Source of the DNA: Buttiauxella izardii
GTDB lineage: Bacteria > Pseudomonadota > Gammaproteobacteria > Enterobacterales > Enterobacteriaceae
Assembly (NCBI RefSeq): GCF_003601925.1
Contig: NZ_QZWH01000038.1
Coordinates: 27,528 to 91,527, forward strand
DNA length: 64,000 bases
Direction of reading: 5' to 3'
The notes beneath the pieces were generated by a model, which saw only the letters and a list, made by a program, of their open reading frames with translations, was not told the DNA's origin and made no database searches. The translations under genes were made by a program, and so were the position numbers. Each line of letters opens with the position of its first letter. Within the stretch, counting starts at the first letter, position 1. Positions 7,779-15,533 of the stretch are shown here, in pieces.

Positions 7779-9061
7779 TGTTTGCTTTGGTGGACGTGAA
7801 CAGTTTTTATGCGAGTTGCGAAGCCGTATTTCGGCCCGATCTGAAAGGCAAACCGGTGGTGGTGTTAAGTAACAACGATGGCTGCATTATTGCGCGTAAT
7901 GCCGAGGCCAAAAACTGTGGTGTGCCAATGGGAGCGCCATATTTCAAGCAGAAGGATCTTTTCCGGCAAAAAGGTGTCGTTGCTTTCAGCAGTAATTACG
8001 AACTTTACGCCGATATGTCTTATCGGGTGATGACCACGCTGGAAGAAATATGCCCACGTGTTGAGGTTTACTCTATTGATGAAGCGTTTTGTGATCTATC
8101 TGGAGTGCGAAATTGCCGCAATCTGAAAAGCTTTGGCCGGGAAATTCGTGACATTCTTCTGCAGCGCACGCATTTAAACGTGGGTGTGGGAATAGCTCAG
8201 ACCAAAACGTTGGCCAAGCTTGCGAATCACGCAGCAAAAAAGTGGCCGCTGGAATCGGGTGGCGTTGTTGATTTGTCAGGTCGCGAGCGGCAGCGCAAAT
8301 TGATGGACAGTCTACCGGTGGATGAAGTGTGGGGGATTGGTCGCCGAATCAGTAAAAAGCTTGATGCCATGGGCATTAAAACCACTCTGCAACTGGCGGA
8401 TGCGGATATCCGTTTTATACGTAAACATTTCAGCGTTGTACTTGAGAGAACGGTGCGTGAACTGCGCGGCGAACCTTGCCTGGGGTTGGAAGAGTTTGCA
8501 CCGACAAAACAGGAAATAATTTGCTCGCGCTCATTTGGCGAGCGGCTTACCGAGTACGAACATATGCGTCAGGCTATTTGTAGTTATGCGGCACGCGCCG
8601 CAGAAAAACTCAGAGCTGAGCACCAGTATTGCCGCCATATTTCTGCCTTTGTCAAAACATCCCCTTTCTCTGTGAATGAACCCTACTATGGCAACCAGGC
8701 GACGATGAAATTGCTGACGCCTACACAGGACACCAGAGATATTATCGCCGCGGCCACACGCTGCCTGGACGCTATCTGGAGAAGCGGTCACCATTATCAA
8801 AAAGCCGGCGTGATGCTGGGCGACTTTTTTAGCCAGGGCATTGCGCAACTTAATCTGTTTGATGACAACCCACCGCGGGTCAACAGCGAAATGCTGATGC
8901 AGATGATCGACGGCCTTAATCGGAAGAAAGGTAAAGGAACCCTTTATTTTGCGGGGCAGGGGATTGAGCAGCCGTGGCAGATGAAAAGAGCGATGTTGTC
9001 ACCGCGTTATACGACTCGAGCCTCAGATTTGTTGTGCATTCCATCGCGGAGCGTTTTTTGA
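7778..9061 (+). CDS. umuC: Y-family DNA polymerase V catalytic subunit UmuC
   Basis: Translesion polymerase that copies damaged DNA with UmuD' and RecA. The 427-aa sequence has the N-terminal palm residues FALVDVNSFYASCE, the YSIDEAFCDL motif with the catalytic acidic pair (about 100-103), helix-hairpin-helix region VDEVWGIGRRISKKL (about 180-195) and a C-terminal little-finger domain. QLNLFD near 355-360 matches the beta-clamp-binding motif. A second ATG lies one codon earlier (7775); either overlaps the umuD stop. The C-terminus runs a few residues beyond E. coli UmuC (422 aa) and overlaps the 3' end of the convergent EAL gene by 55 bp. Confidence 0.96.
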   Translation: MFALVDVNSFYASCEAVFRPDLKGKPVVVLSNNDGCIIARNAEAKNCGVPMGAPYFKQKDLFRQKGVVAFSSNYELYADMSYRVMTTLEEICPRVEVYSIDEAFCDLSGVRNCRNLKSFGREIRDILLQRTHLNVGVGIAQTKTLAKLANHAAKKWPLESGGVVDLSGRERQRKLMDSLPVDEVWGIGRRISKKLDAMGIKTTLQLADADIRFIRKHFSVVLERTVRELRGEPCLGLEEFAPTKQEIICSRSFGERLTEYEHMRQAICSYAARAAEKLRAEHQYCRHISAFVKTSPFSVNEPYYGNQATMKLLTPTQDTRDIIAAATRCLDAIWRSGHHYQKAGVMLGDFFSQGIAQLNLFDDNPPRVNSEMLMQMIDGLNRKKGKGTLYFAGQGIEQPWQMKRAMLSPRYTTRASDLLCIPSRSVF

Positions 9062-11148
9062 ATATGTTGTTCCGCTAATAGCTGACACACCGTGTTACCC
9101 GGCAAAGGGCGGTAGAAGAGATAACCCTGGCACAGTTCGATTCCCGCCGTTTGCACTTGTTCTAATTCATCTTGTGTTTCAACACCTTCAATAAGAACTT
9201 CGCACTGAACGACCTTACATAACTTCACGACTTGTTGCAGGAAGTTAAATCCATCGGGTTTAGCTAAGCCCAACACCATGGACCTGTCGAGTTTGATTTT
9301 ATCCAGTGGATAACGGGTCAAATAATGCAGCGTCGAATAGCCAGAACCAAAATCATCCAGCGCGATTTTAATCCCTAAATTGCGCATCTTTTCCAGTACC
9401 TCAGCTACTCGCACCGGTTCCTGCACCTTTTGTGATTCAGTAATTTCAAATTCCAGATGCCATCCATCGGGGAGTGGCTTTGCCAGCACTTTGCGAACCA
9501 CATTCAGCAATCTGTAGTCGACCAGCGTCTGAGGTGAAATATTGACGGATAGCGTCATGTTCTCAGCATCAGCCATATGTTCTCTAACATAATCTAACGC
9601 ATGTTCCATGACCCAGAAATCAATCTCCGGCATCAGCCCGGTACGTTCATAATGCTTCAGGAAAACAGGCGGCGTTATCTTCCCATCATCACTTTGATGG
9701 CGAATCAGTACCTCAAGCGCGACAATTTTGTTATCAGTCAAACGCACCTGCGGCTGGAAATAGAGAATGAATTTGCCCGTGGTTTGCAGCTTTTCGATTT
9801 GCCTCTGGGCTTCAATGTAACTATTCCCTTCGACGACGTGGCTGTAATTAGGCACCATATCAAAATCAGTCGGTTGGCTGATATTCATCTCACCCGTAAA
9901 TCCATCCAAATCCTCGTTGTCGGGGATGGAATGTTTTAGCGAACTGGTGACAAACGGGCGATAAATGACCACGCCAAGCGCGACAATAAAAAGGTATAAC
10001 ACGACTGCGCTAATTGAGTGGCCGCTGGCTAACCAAACTTTAATCGGGGAGGGGGTCGACCAACTGACGACTTCCGAGATTCGGGGAACGAGATTCAGAT
10101 AAGTTGCCGCATAAGCTACCAGATAGGACATTAATGGTGCCAGCACAAACGGAATAATCATCACCGGGTTCAGAACAATGGGATAACCAAAAATCAGGGG
10201 CTCATTGATGTTAAATAACGCCATGGGGCCAGCGATACCTAACAATCGACGGTGAGGGCTTTTACCTTCCATCAAAATACAAATGATCAGACTCAGCGTA
10301 TTACCCGTTCCGCCAGCATTACACCACATGTCATAGAACACGGGGCTAAGAATATTGAGCGGGTGGCGGAGGGTATGCCAGTCACTGATATTTATTTTTT
10401 GCGCGGCGGTAAAAGCAACATCAATATCCAAAAAAAGATAATAACCGTGGAGGCCAAAGAACCATGGCACAGTGCGCAACAATACGTATGAAATGCCATG
10501 TAAGAAATCTTTGGGATAAAAATACAGGGATAAACTACTGAGGAAGTCCATCCCATCTTTTAACCAGATGGCCGCGCCTAGTTTAATGACGCCACTAAAG
10601 AGTGCGATAATACCCAGGGTGATAAAAAAAGAGAGAATGTTAACGTAGCTACTATCTTTCCATCGCCGGAATTTTAGTAGGCTCTCACTCACCACTTCTT
10701 GTAAATAATTGCCGATGATCCCGGAAGCTAACGCCAGGGGAATACTGATATCTAAGAAAAACTGGGCGTTATCATCAAGGATTCTGCGAAATATCATCAG
10801 CGTGCTGATGCTAAGCGCAATACAGTAAATCTGTGAAAGACGGTTTCTGACCGCCCAGTGAACGGCAACGTAGATGTTCATCACCAGCGGTGCGAGTGCT
10901 AAGAAACCAACCTGCAATTGCATGAACCAGATTGCTGCATTGTTGAAGCCAGCAGTATCACAGATGACCGATGCAGTGATGACCAGCCCGCGAACAATGG
11001 ATAACGGGACAATTGCCATGGTGCTGGCAATAATGGCATGAGCAAATCGATTGTTTAACAGTCGACTTTGACTGTTATGCAGACGATGCAACAGATTATT
11101 ATACAGCCACAGTTTTCTCACAAAATTACCTGAAGCATTAATGCTCAT
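9007..11148 (-). CDS. PTS EIIC-EAL fusion, putative cyclic di-GMP phosphodiesterase
   Basis: A 713-aa two-part membrane protein. Residues about 30-410 are a multi-span EIIC domain of the lactose/cellobiose PTS family, with the FGLHGYYLF histidine region (about 244), GGTGNTLSL (about 290) and the NEPLIFGYPIVLNP sugar-site loop (about 325). Residues about 460-700 are an EAL domain: EVLIRH (the E-x-L of the signature, about 493), NISPQTL, EITES, ALDDFGSGYS, IKLD and EGVET, so the metal and catalytic acidic residues look intact. It has no EIIA or EIIB domain and no neighbouring PTS genes. It probably breaks down cyclic di-GMP in response to a sugar or to membrane binding; transport is doubtful. 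Not part of the E. coli K-12 set. Confidence 0.88.
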   Translation of the reverse strand: MSINASGNFVRKLWLYNNLLHRLHNSQSRLLNNRFAHAIIASTMAIVPLSIVRGLVITASVICDTAGFNNAAIWFMQLQVGFLALAPLVMNIYVAVHWAVRNRLSQIYCIALSISTLMIFRRILDDNAQFFLDISIPLALASGIIGNYLQEVVSESLLKFRRWKDSSYVNILSFFITLGIIALFSGVIKLGAAIWLKDGMDFLSSLSLYFYPKDFLHGISYVLLRTVPWFFGLHGYYLFLDIDVAFTAAQKINISDWHTLRHPLNILSPVFYDMWCNAGGTGNTLSLIICILMEGKSPHRRLLGIAGPMALFNINEPLIFGYPIVLNPVMIIPFVLAPLMSYLVAYAATYLNLVPRISEVVSWSTPSPIKVWLASGHSISAVVLYLFIVALGVVIYRPFVTSSLKHSIPDNEDLDGFTGEMNISQPTDFDMVPNYSHVVEGNSYIEAQRQIEKLQTTGKFILYFQPQVRLTDNKIVALEVLIRHQSDDGKITPPVFLKHYERTGLMPEIDFWVMEHALDYVREHMADAENMTLSVNISPQTLVDYRLLNVVRKVLAKPLPDGWHLEFEITESQKVQEPVRVAEVLEKMRNLGIKIALDDFGSGYSTLHYLTRYPLDKIKLDRSMVLGLAKPDGFNFLQQVVKLCKVVQCEVLIEGVETQDELEQVQTAGIELCQGYLFYRPLPGNTVCQLLAEQHIQKTLRDGMHNKSEARVV

Positions 11149-11405
11149 TGATGATTGTATTTAAATGGACATTGGAGTGGTAAAAATAATGGCTGAATGA
11201 GTGTTTTTTTTAGTTTGAAAATCAAACATGCTAAAACCACGATAATTATATCAGAATTTATTATTTCATTGTAGAGGGCTTCTGCTGTTGAGTCATAAAT
11301 AGTTATTATTAATGATCATGACTTGTTAAGGGCTTTATTAATTCAGAGAAGCTGTGTATATAATTTGAAAGTTAATAGTTTGACATATTCAGTGTTGTAC
11401 AAGGT

Positions 11406-11561
11406 TTAATTGTTGCATCCCCTGATAAAGGCAACAACAAGAATGATGCCAATTACAAAAACCGCAAACACTTTGGATATCATGCCTGTAATTAAGAATA
11501 CGGCCCATAGTAAAGACAGAATTATAAATGCCTTCCAACAATTTGATAGTTTGATTAACAA
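11406..11561 (-). CDS. Possible small membrane protein, unknown
   Basis: A minus-strand frame reading from TTG at 11559-11561 to TAA at 11406-11408 gives 51 aa. It has a hydrophobic core (WKAFIILSLLWAVFLITG then VFAVFVIGIILVVAFI) and ends RGCNN, so it looks like one or two transmembrane helices. AAGG lies 8 nt before the TTG. A shorter form could start at the ATG at 11481-11483. I do not recognise a family. It sits between the tRNA and the EAL gene in an AT-rich accessory stretch. The unusual start and the lack of homology evidence keep confidence low. Confidence 0.35.
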   Translation of the reverse strand: MLIKLSNCWKAFIILSLLWAVFLITGMISKVFAVFVIGIILVVAFIRGCNN

Positions 11562-11663
11562 CTTACTAACCTTAATATTAAATACATGCAGGACGGAGAT
11601 AATTTAATCAAGGGTAACAATTTTTGTGCGGCGAGGTAAGTTTAATAAATGTTCAAAATTGGG

Positions 11664-11682
11664 CAATGACGCAGCGTCATTG
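11664..11682. repeat. 19-bp near-perfect palindrome beside tRNA-Pro
   Basis: CAATGACGC and GCGTCATTG flank a single central A. It lies 44 bp beyond the 3' end of the tRNA. As RNA it would form a tight hairpin, but there is no T run, so it could equally be a protein-binding site. Confidence 0.5.
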
Positions 11683-11725
11683 ATAATCAGGTGGAAAACT
11701 AAATCAGGGGAGATAAAAGGAGTTT

Positions 11726-11802
11726 TGGTCGGCACGGAGAGATTCGAACTCTCGACCCTCGCCACCCCATGACGATGCGCTACCAGGCTGCGCTACGTGC
11801 CG
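11726..11802 (-). tRNA. proL: tRNA-Pro (anticodon GGG)
   Basis: The minus strand gives a 77-nt cloverleaf: acceptor CGGCACG pairing with CGTGCCG, D arm GCGCAGCCTGGTAGCGC, anticodon stem TCGTC/GGCGA around loop ATGGGGT (anticodon GGG at 11766-11768), and a T arm containing GTTCGAATC, with encoded CCA at 11726-11728. It lies beside yejM, as proL does in E. coli. Confidence 0.97.
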
Positions 11803-11876
11803 ACTGAAAAATAATACTACCTTTTTCGCGATCGTTTGCAAGATAGCCTGACGCTAACTGATTCATAAATAAGCAA

Positions 11877-13640
11877 TCAGTTAGCGATGAAGCGCTTCTC
11901 GTCAGTCAGGACTTGCAGCAACAAACCCAACTGAGGTTTGGTTTCTTTGATGCGTTCGCCCTGTAGGTCGTACATCCGATAGTTACCGTTGTTATCGAGC
12001 ACCAGCGTCATGTCCGGAAGGGTGACTGCGAGGCTATTATTATCTGCACCCACAACCCAGTTATGGCGACGTGTCGCGGCAAACAAGTCTTCACCTTGTG
12101 AATACTCATTGGCTGGATTTTTAACATGCAACAGGCGCTGCATCAGCGTTGTCATCACATCCTGATGGTCAGTAAGCTTGGTGATGGTTTGCGCCGGAGT
12201 GCCAGGCCAATGGATAACTAATGGCACCTGAATACGCGAACGTGACCAGGCAAAAGAATCCTGCTCTTTGCCAAGCGGCACACCGTGACCCGCGGTAATA
12301 ATCACCACCGTGTCTTTGAGTTTGCCGGAAGCATCCAGTGCATCCAGCACACGTTTGATTTGCTCATCAACGTTTTCTGCTGCACGGGTATAGCGGCGAG
12401 CAAAGGCTTGTTGATTGGTATCATCCGTAATGTTGGTGCCATTAAAAGCAACCCAGGAGAACCAGCGGTTATCCTCAGAAGCGTATTGATTCAGCCAGTT
12501 GATCCACTGCGTTGCTGTTTGCCCGTCAGACTGGCTTTTTGCGGACGGTAAAGAGAAGTCTGACAGCAGCGCCTGGCGGTACATTGATGAGTCAAAACCA
12601 TCCGAGGCGAACAGCCCCAGTTGATAGCCTTGCTGGTTCAATGCAGTAATTAATGCCGCCGGGACTCGAGCGGATAAAACGCCGTCCATATAGGCAGGTG
12701 AAATGCCGTAGAACAGGCCAAAGATGCCGTTATCCGTCCCATTACCCGCGCTCATATGCTGAGTAAAGTTAATGTTGCTGGAGGCAAACTGGCTCAGATT
12801 TGGCAGATCTTTCTGAGTATGGTCAGCATTCAGACCATCCACCGTAATCAGCAGTACATTGTGCCCGGTACCCATATCGCGGAATTGCAGGTCGCTCAGC
12901 GGATACTGCACGGATACCGCTTCAGGATTCCCCTGTTCGACAAGACGGCGCTGGTACTCTTTTGCATCCAGCAAGCCATGTTTCTCGAGGAAACGGCGAG
13001 CCGTCATCGGATAGGAAAGTGGCAGGTTTGCACGCTGCATGGTAATCGGGCGATAGAAATTCGCATCCGCCCAGATGTACATAATATGGCTACTGAAGAA
13101 GGCGACAAAAAACAGCACGACCACAGGTTTAGCATAGTGTTTGCGCCGCCCCAGGCTGCGCAATTTCTGCCAGCTCCAGGTCGCAAACAGCATTTCAATC
13201 AATAAAATCACCGGCACGCTGATAAACATCAGCTGCCAGTCTCGCGCCATTTCACTCTGGTCGGGGTTGATCACCAGTTCCCAGACAATCGGATTAAGAT
13301 GGAGATGGAAGCGAGTAAAGACTTCGCTGTCGATAAGCAACAGCGTCATGCCTGCGGTAGCAAGGGCTGCCGAGACAAAGCGCATCAAGCGTTGCGACAT
13401 CACAACGAACGTTAGTGGGAAGAGAATCAGCAAATAAGTGGCGAAAACCACAAAGCTGAAATGACCGATAACACTCAGCCAGGAATAAATACGGCCTGTG
13501 AGCGTTGTCGGCCAGTCGGCGACAAACAAATAGCGGCTACCCAGCAATGTTGCCAGCAGGATATTAAACAGGGCGAACCAATGTCCCCAACTGACCATTT
13601 GGGAAACTTTTTCGCGGTAGCGCTGACGGTTAGTCACCAT
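11877..13640 (-). CDS. yejM: LPS-sensing inner-membrane protein YejM (PbgA/LapC)
   Basis: Essential in E. coli. It senses periplasmic-face lipopolysaccharide and controls LpxC turnover through LapB-FtsH. The 587-aa length matches the 586-aa E. coli protein. Five hydrophobic spans occupy about residues 20-190 (for example WFALFNILLATLLGSRYLF and PVVVLFFVAFFSSHIMYIW). They are followed by a periplasmic alkaline-phosphatase-like/sulfatase fold (LLITVDGLNADH about 265, IITAGHG about 450). It starts 19 nt after yejL and is probably in one transcript with it. Confidence 0.96.
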   Translation of the reverse strand: MVTNRQRYREKVSQMVSWGHWFALFNILLATLLGSRYLFVADWPTTLTGRIYSWLSVIGHFSFVVFATYLLILFPLTFVVMSQRLMRFVSAALATAGMTLLLIDSEVFTRFHLHLNPIVWELVINPDQSEMARDWQLMFISVPVILLIEMLFATWSWQKLRSLGRRKHYAKPVVVLFFVAFFSSHIMYIWADANFYRPITMQRANLPLSYPMTARRFLEKHGLLDAKEYQRRLVEQGNPEAVSVQYPLSDLQFRDMGTGHNVLLITVDGLNADHTQKDLPNLSQFASSNINFTQHMSAGNGTDNGIFGLFYGISPAYMDGVLSARVPAALITALNQQGYQLGLFASDGFDSSMYRQALLSDFSLPSAKSQSDGQTATQWINWLNQYASEDNRWFSWVAFNGTNITDDTNQQAFARRYTRAAENVDEQIKRVLDALDASGKLKDTVVIITAGHGVPLGKEQDSFAWSRSRIQVPLVIHWPGTPAQTITKLTDHQDVMTTLMQRLLHVKNPANEYSQGEDLFAATRRHNWVVGADNNSLAVTLPDMTLVLDNNGNYRMYDLQGERIKETKPQLGLLLQVLTDEKRFIAN

Positions 13641-13659
13641 AACGTGTAACTACGATCCC

Positions 13660-13887
13660 TTAATGAGCTTTGTCTTCGCTCACGGAGGCTTGCAGCGCCT
13701 CAGCGAAAGAGCGAGCCAACGAGCGGCGTTGAGCAGAAGCTACGCTGGTATTAATCAAGTTGGTGACCATATTTCCCAGCACCATCAGGGAAAGATCGGT
13801 AGGCGTTTGATGCTTTTCCAGCACGCTTGCCAGTTCACTCAACAGTTCTTCGACGCGTTCGTCACTATAACGGGATATTTGTGGCAT
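13660..13887 (-). CDS. yejL: Conserved small protein YejL
   Basis: A 75-aa cytoplasmic protein ([19 protein letters not shown]) of the YejL/UPF0352 family, the same size as in E. coli. It is predicted all-helical with no catalytic motif, and its function is unknown. It sits directly upstream of yejM and is divergent from yejK, as in E. coli. Confidence 0.93.
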   Translation of the reverse strand: MPQISRYSDERVEELLSELASVLEKHQTPTDLSLMVLGNMVTNLINTSVASAQRRSLARSFAEALQASVSEDKAH

Positions 13888-14052
13888 AAATTAACAATCA
13901 ATTAGAATCAGGAAAGGGCGTTATCTTACCGTAGAAGGACCTGTTTTTCTGCTTTTTTATCCGCTATATCGTCAACCCTAATTATCTAACGGATGTTGCG
14001 CCAAGCTTCCGGCAATGGTTGAATACCGCCGAGTCTAAAAGGAGAGTTTACC

Positions 14053-15060
14053 ATGAGTCTGGATATCAACCAGATTGCCTTACACCAGTTGATCAAACGC
14101 GGCGAACAGACACTTGAAGTGGTGCTGCGTGATTCTCTGTTGGCAACGAACGGCGCCGTAGAAGAAATGATGGCCGAATTGCACCGTGTGTATAGTGCAA
14201 AAAATAAAGCATACGGCCTGTTTAGCGAAGAGAGTGAACTGGCCGAAGCACTGCGTTCACAACGTAAAGGCGACGAGGATTTCCTCGCTTTCAGCCGCGC
14301 AGCCACTGGCCGCTTGCGTGATGAACTGGCGAAATACCCCTTTGCAGATGGCGGCATTGTGCTGTTCTGCGAGTATCGCTATCTGGCGGTGGAGTATTTG
14401 CTGGTGGCGGTGCTGAATAATCTAAGCAGCATGCGCGTTAACGAAGAGCTGGATATCAGTTCCACGCACCACCTCGATATCAACCATGCTGATATCGTGG
14501 CGCGTATTGATCTGACCGAATGGGAAACCAATCCGGAATCATCACGCTACCTGACTTTCCTGAAAGGGCGAGTAGGGCGTAAAGTTTCCGATTTCTTTAT
14601 GGATTTCCTCGGTGCAAGCGAAGGTTTGAACGCGAAAGCGCAGAACAAAGGTTTGTTGCAAGCGCTGGACGACTTCACCAACGAAGCGCAACTGGATAAG
14701 AACGATCGCCAGGCCGCGCGTCAGCAAGTTTATGCGTACTGCAACGAACAGCTTCAGGCGGGTGAGGAAATTGAGCTTTCTGCGCTGGCCGATGAGCTAC
14801 CGTGGGCGGTTGAAGACAAGAACTTCCAACAGTTCACGGCTGATAAGGGCTATGAGCTGGAAGAAAGTTTTCCAGCCGATCGCAGCACGCTGCGCCAGTT
14901 AACCAAATTCGCCGGTAGCGGCGGTGGTTTGACGATTAACTTTGATGCCATGCTGTTAGGCGAACGCATTTACTGGGATCCGGCGACCGATACGCTGACC
15001 ATTAAAGGCACGCCACCTAACCTGCGCGATCAGTTACAGCGCCGTAGTTCTGGCAAATAA
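14053..15060 (+). CDS. yejK: Nucleoid-associated protein YejK (NdpA)
   Basis: A 335-aa nucleoid-associated protein of the NdpA family, found on the chromosome. Recognisable family stretches are [19 protein letters not shown] at the start, [16 protein letters not shown] (about 77-92) and [19 protein letters not shown] (about 165-183). Length equals E. coli YejK. A GGAG Shine-Dalgarno lies about 8 nt before the ATG. It is divergent from yejL and convergent with rplY across a shared terminator. Confidence 0.95.
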   Translation: MSLDINQIALHQLIKRGEQTLEVVLRDSLLATNGAVEEMMAELHRVYSAKNKAYGLFSEESELAEALRSQRKGDEDFLAFSRAATGRLRDELAKYPFADGGIVLFCEYRYLAVEYLLVAVLNNLSSMRVNEELDISSTHHLDINHADIVARIDLTEWETNPESSRYLTFLKGRVGRKVSDFFMDFLGASEGLNAKAQNKGLLQALDDFTNEAQLDKNDRQAARQQVYAYCNEQLQAGEEIELSALADELPWAVEDKNFQQFTADKGYELEESFPADRSTLRQLTKFAGSGGGLTINFDAMLLGERIYWDPATDTLTIKGTPPNLRDQLQRRSSGK

Positions 15061-15077
15061 CGCTTTAAGAGAGCCAT

Positions 15078-15106
15078 AAAAAAACCCGCCGAAGCGGGTT
15101 TTTTTT
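15078..15106. terminator. Bidirectional terminator between yejK and rplY
   Basis: AAAACCCGC and GCGGGTTTT around a CGAA loop, with an A run on the left and a T run on the right, so it works for both convergent genes. Confidence 0.93.
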
Positions 15107-15122
15107 CGAACCAGATTCGCGA

Positions 15123-15407
15123 TTAAGCGCGAACGAAGTCGATGTGGTTCAGTTTTGGCTTGAACGGGTGACGCTGAACAGCCTGAACTTTAACCTTAAC
15201 TTCTTTACCGTCTACAACCAGAGTCAGAACTTCTTCGTAGAAACCTGGCTTAGCTTGCAGGTTCATTACGTTGTCGTGATCCAGTTCGATAGAGATCGCA
15301 GCTTCGGAACCACCATAGATGATTGCCGGGAATTTGTTAGCTGCACGCAGGCGGCGGCTCGCACCCTTGCCCTGCTCTTTGCGTTCTACTGCATTGATAG
15401 TAAACAT
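15123..15407 (-). CDS. rplY: 50S ribosomal protein L25
   Basis: A 94-aa 5S-rRNA-binding ribosomal protein (short, enterobacterial type without the CTC C-terminal domain). It starts [19 protein letters not shown] and ends [11 protein letters not shown]. Length is the same as in E. coli. It is a single gene between yejK and radD with the shared terminator just downstream. Confidence 0.98.
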   Translation of the reverse strand: MFTINAVERKEQGKGASRRLRAANKFPAIIYGGSEAAISIELDHDNVMNLQAKPGFYEEVLTLVVDGKEVKVKVQAVQRHPFKPKLNHIDFVRA

Positions 15408-15533
15408 TAACTGTTTCTCTCTTAAATAATCCTGTTACAGGCGACCCAGCAACAGGTAAGTGATCTGCTTTGCGGATGCAAAAGCGGGCGGGATTATAGC
15501 CATATCTGGCCTGGGCTTCAATGAAAAGAACCT

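Larger units (their letters stand above)
11149..11725. other. AT-rich intergenic stretch between EAL gene and tRNA-Pro
   Basis: A 577-bp AT-rich gap. The part near 11149-11400 should carry the promoter of the EAL gene, but I see no confident box. It contains one possible small minus-strand membrane ORF (11406-11561) and a 19-bp palindrome (11664-11682), both listed separately. A plus-strand frame of 65 codons at 11410-11607 runs antisense to the small ORF and looks non-coding. Confidence 0.6.

Noticed and set aside
11410..11607. 65-codon plus-strand frame near tRNA-Pro
   Set aside because: No Shine-Dalgarno, unusual composition, and antisense to a hydrophobic frame that looks more like a protein.
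7175..11802. Possible integrative island at tRNA-Pro
   Set aside because: I found no integrase gene and no second copy of the tRNA 3' end that could mark an attachment site, so only a synteny difference can be claimed.
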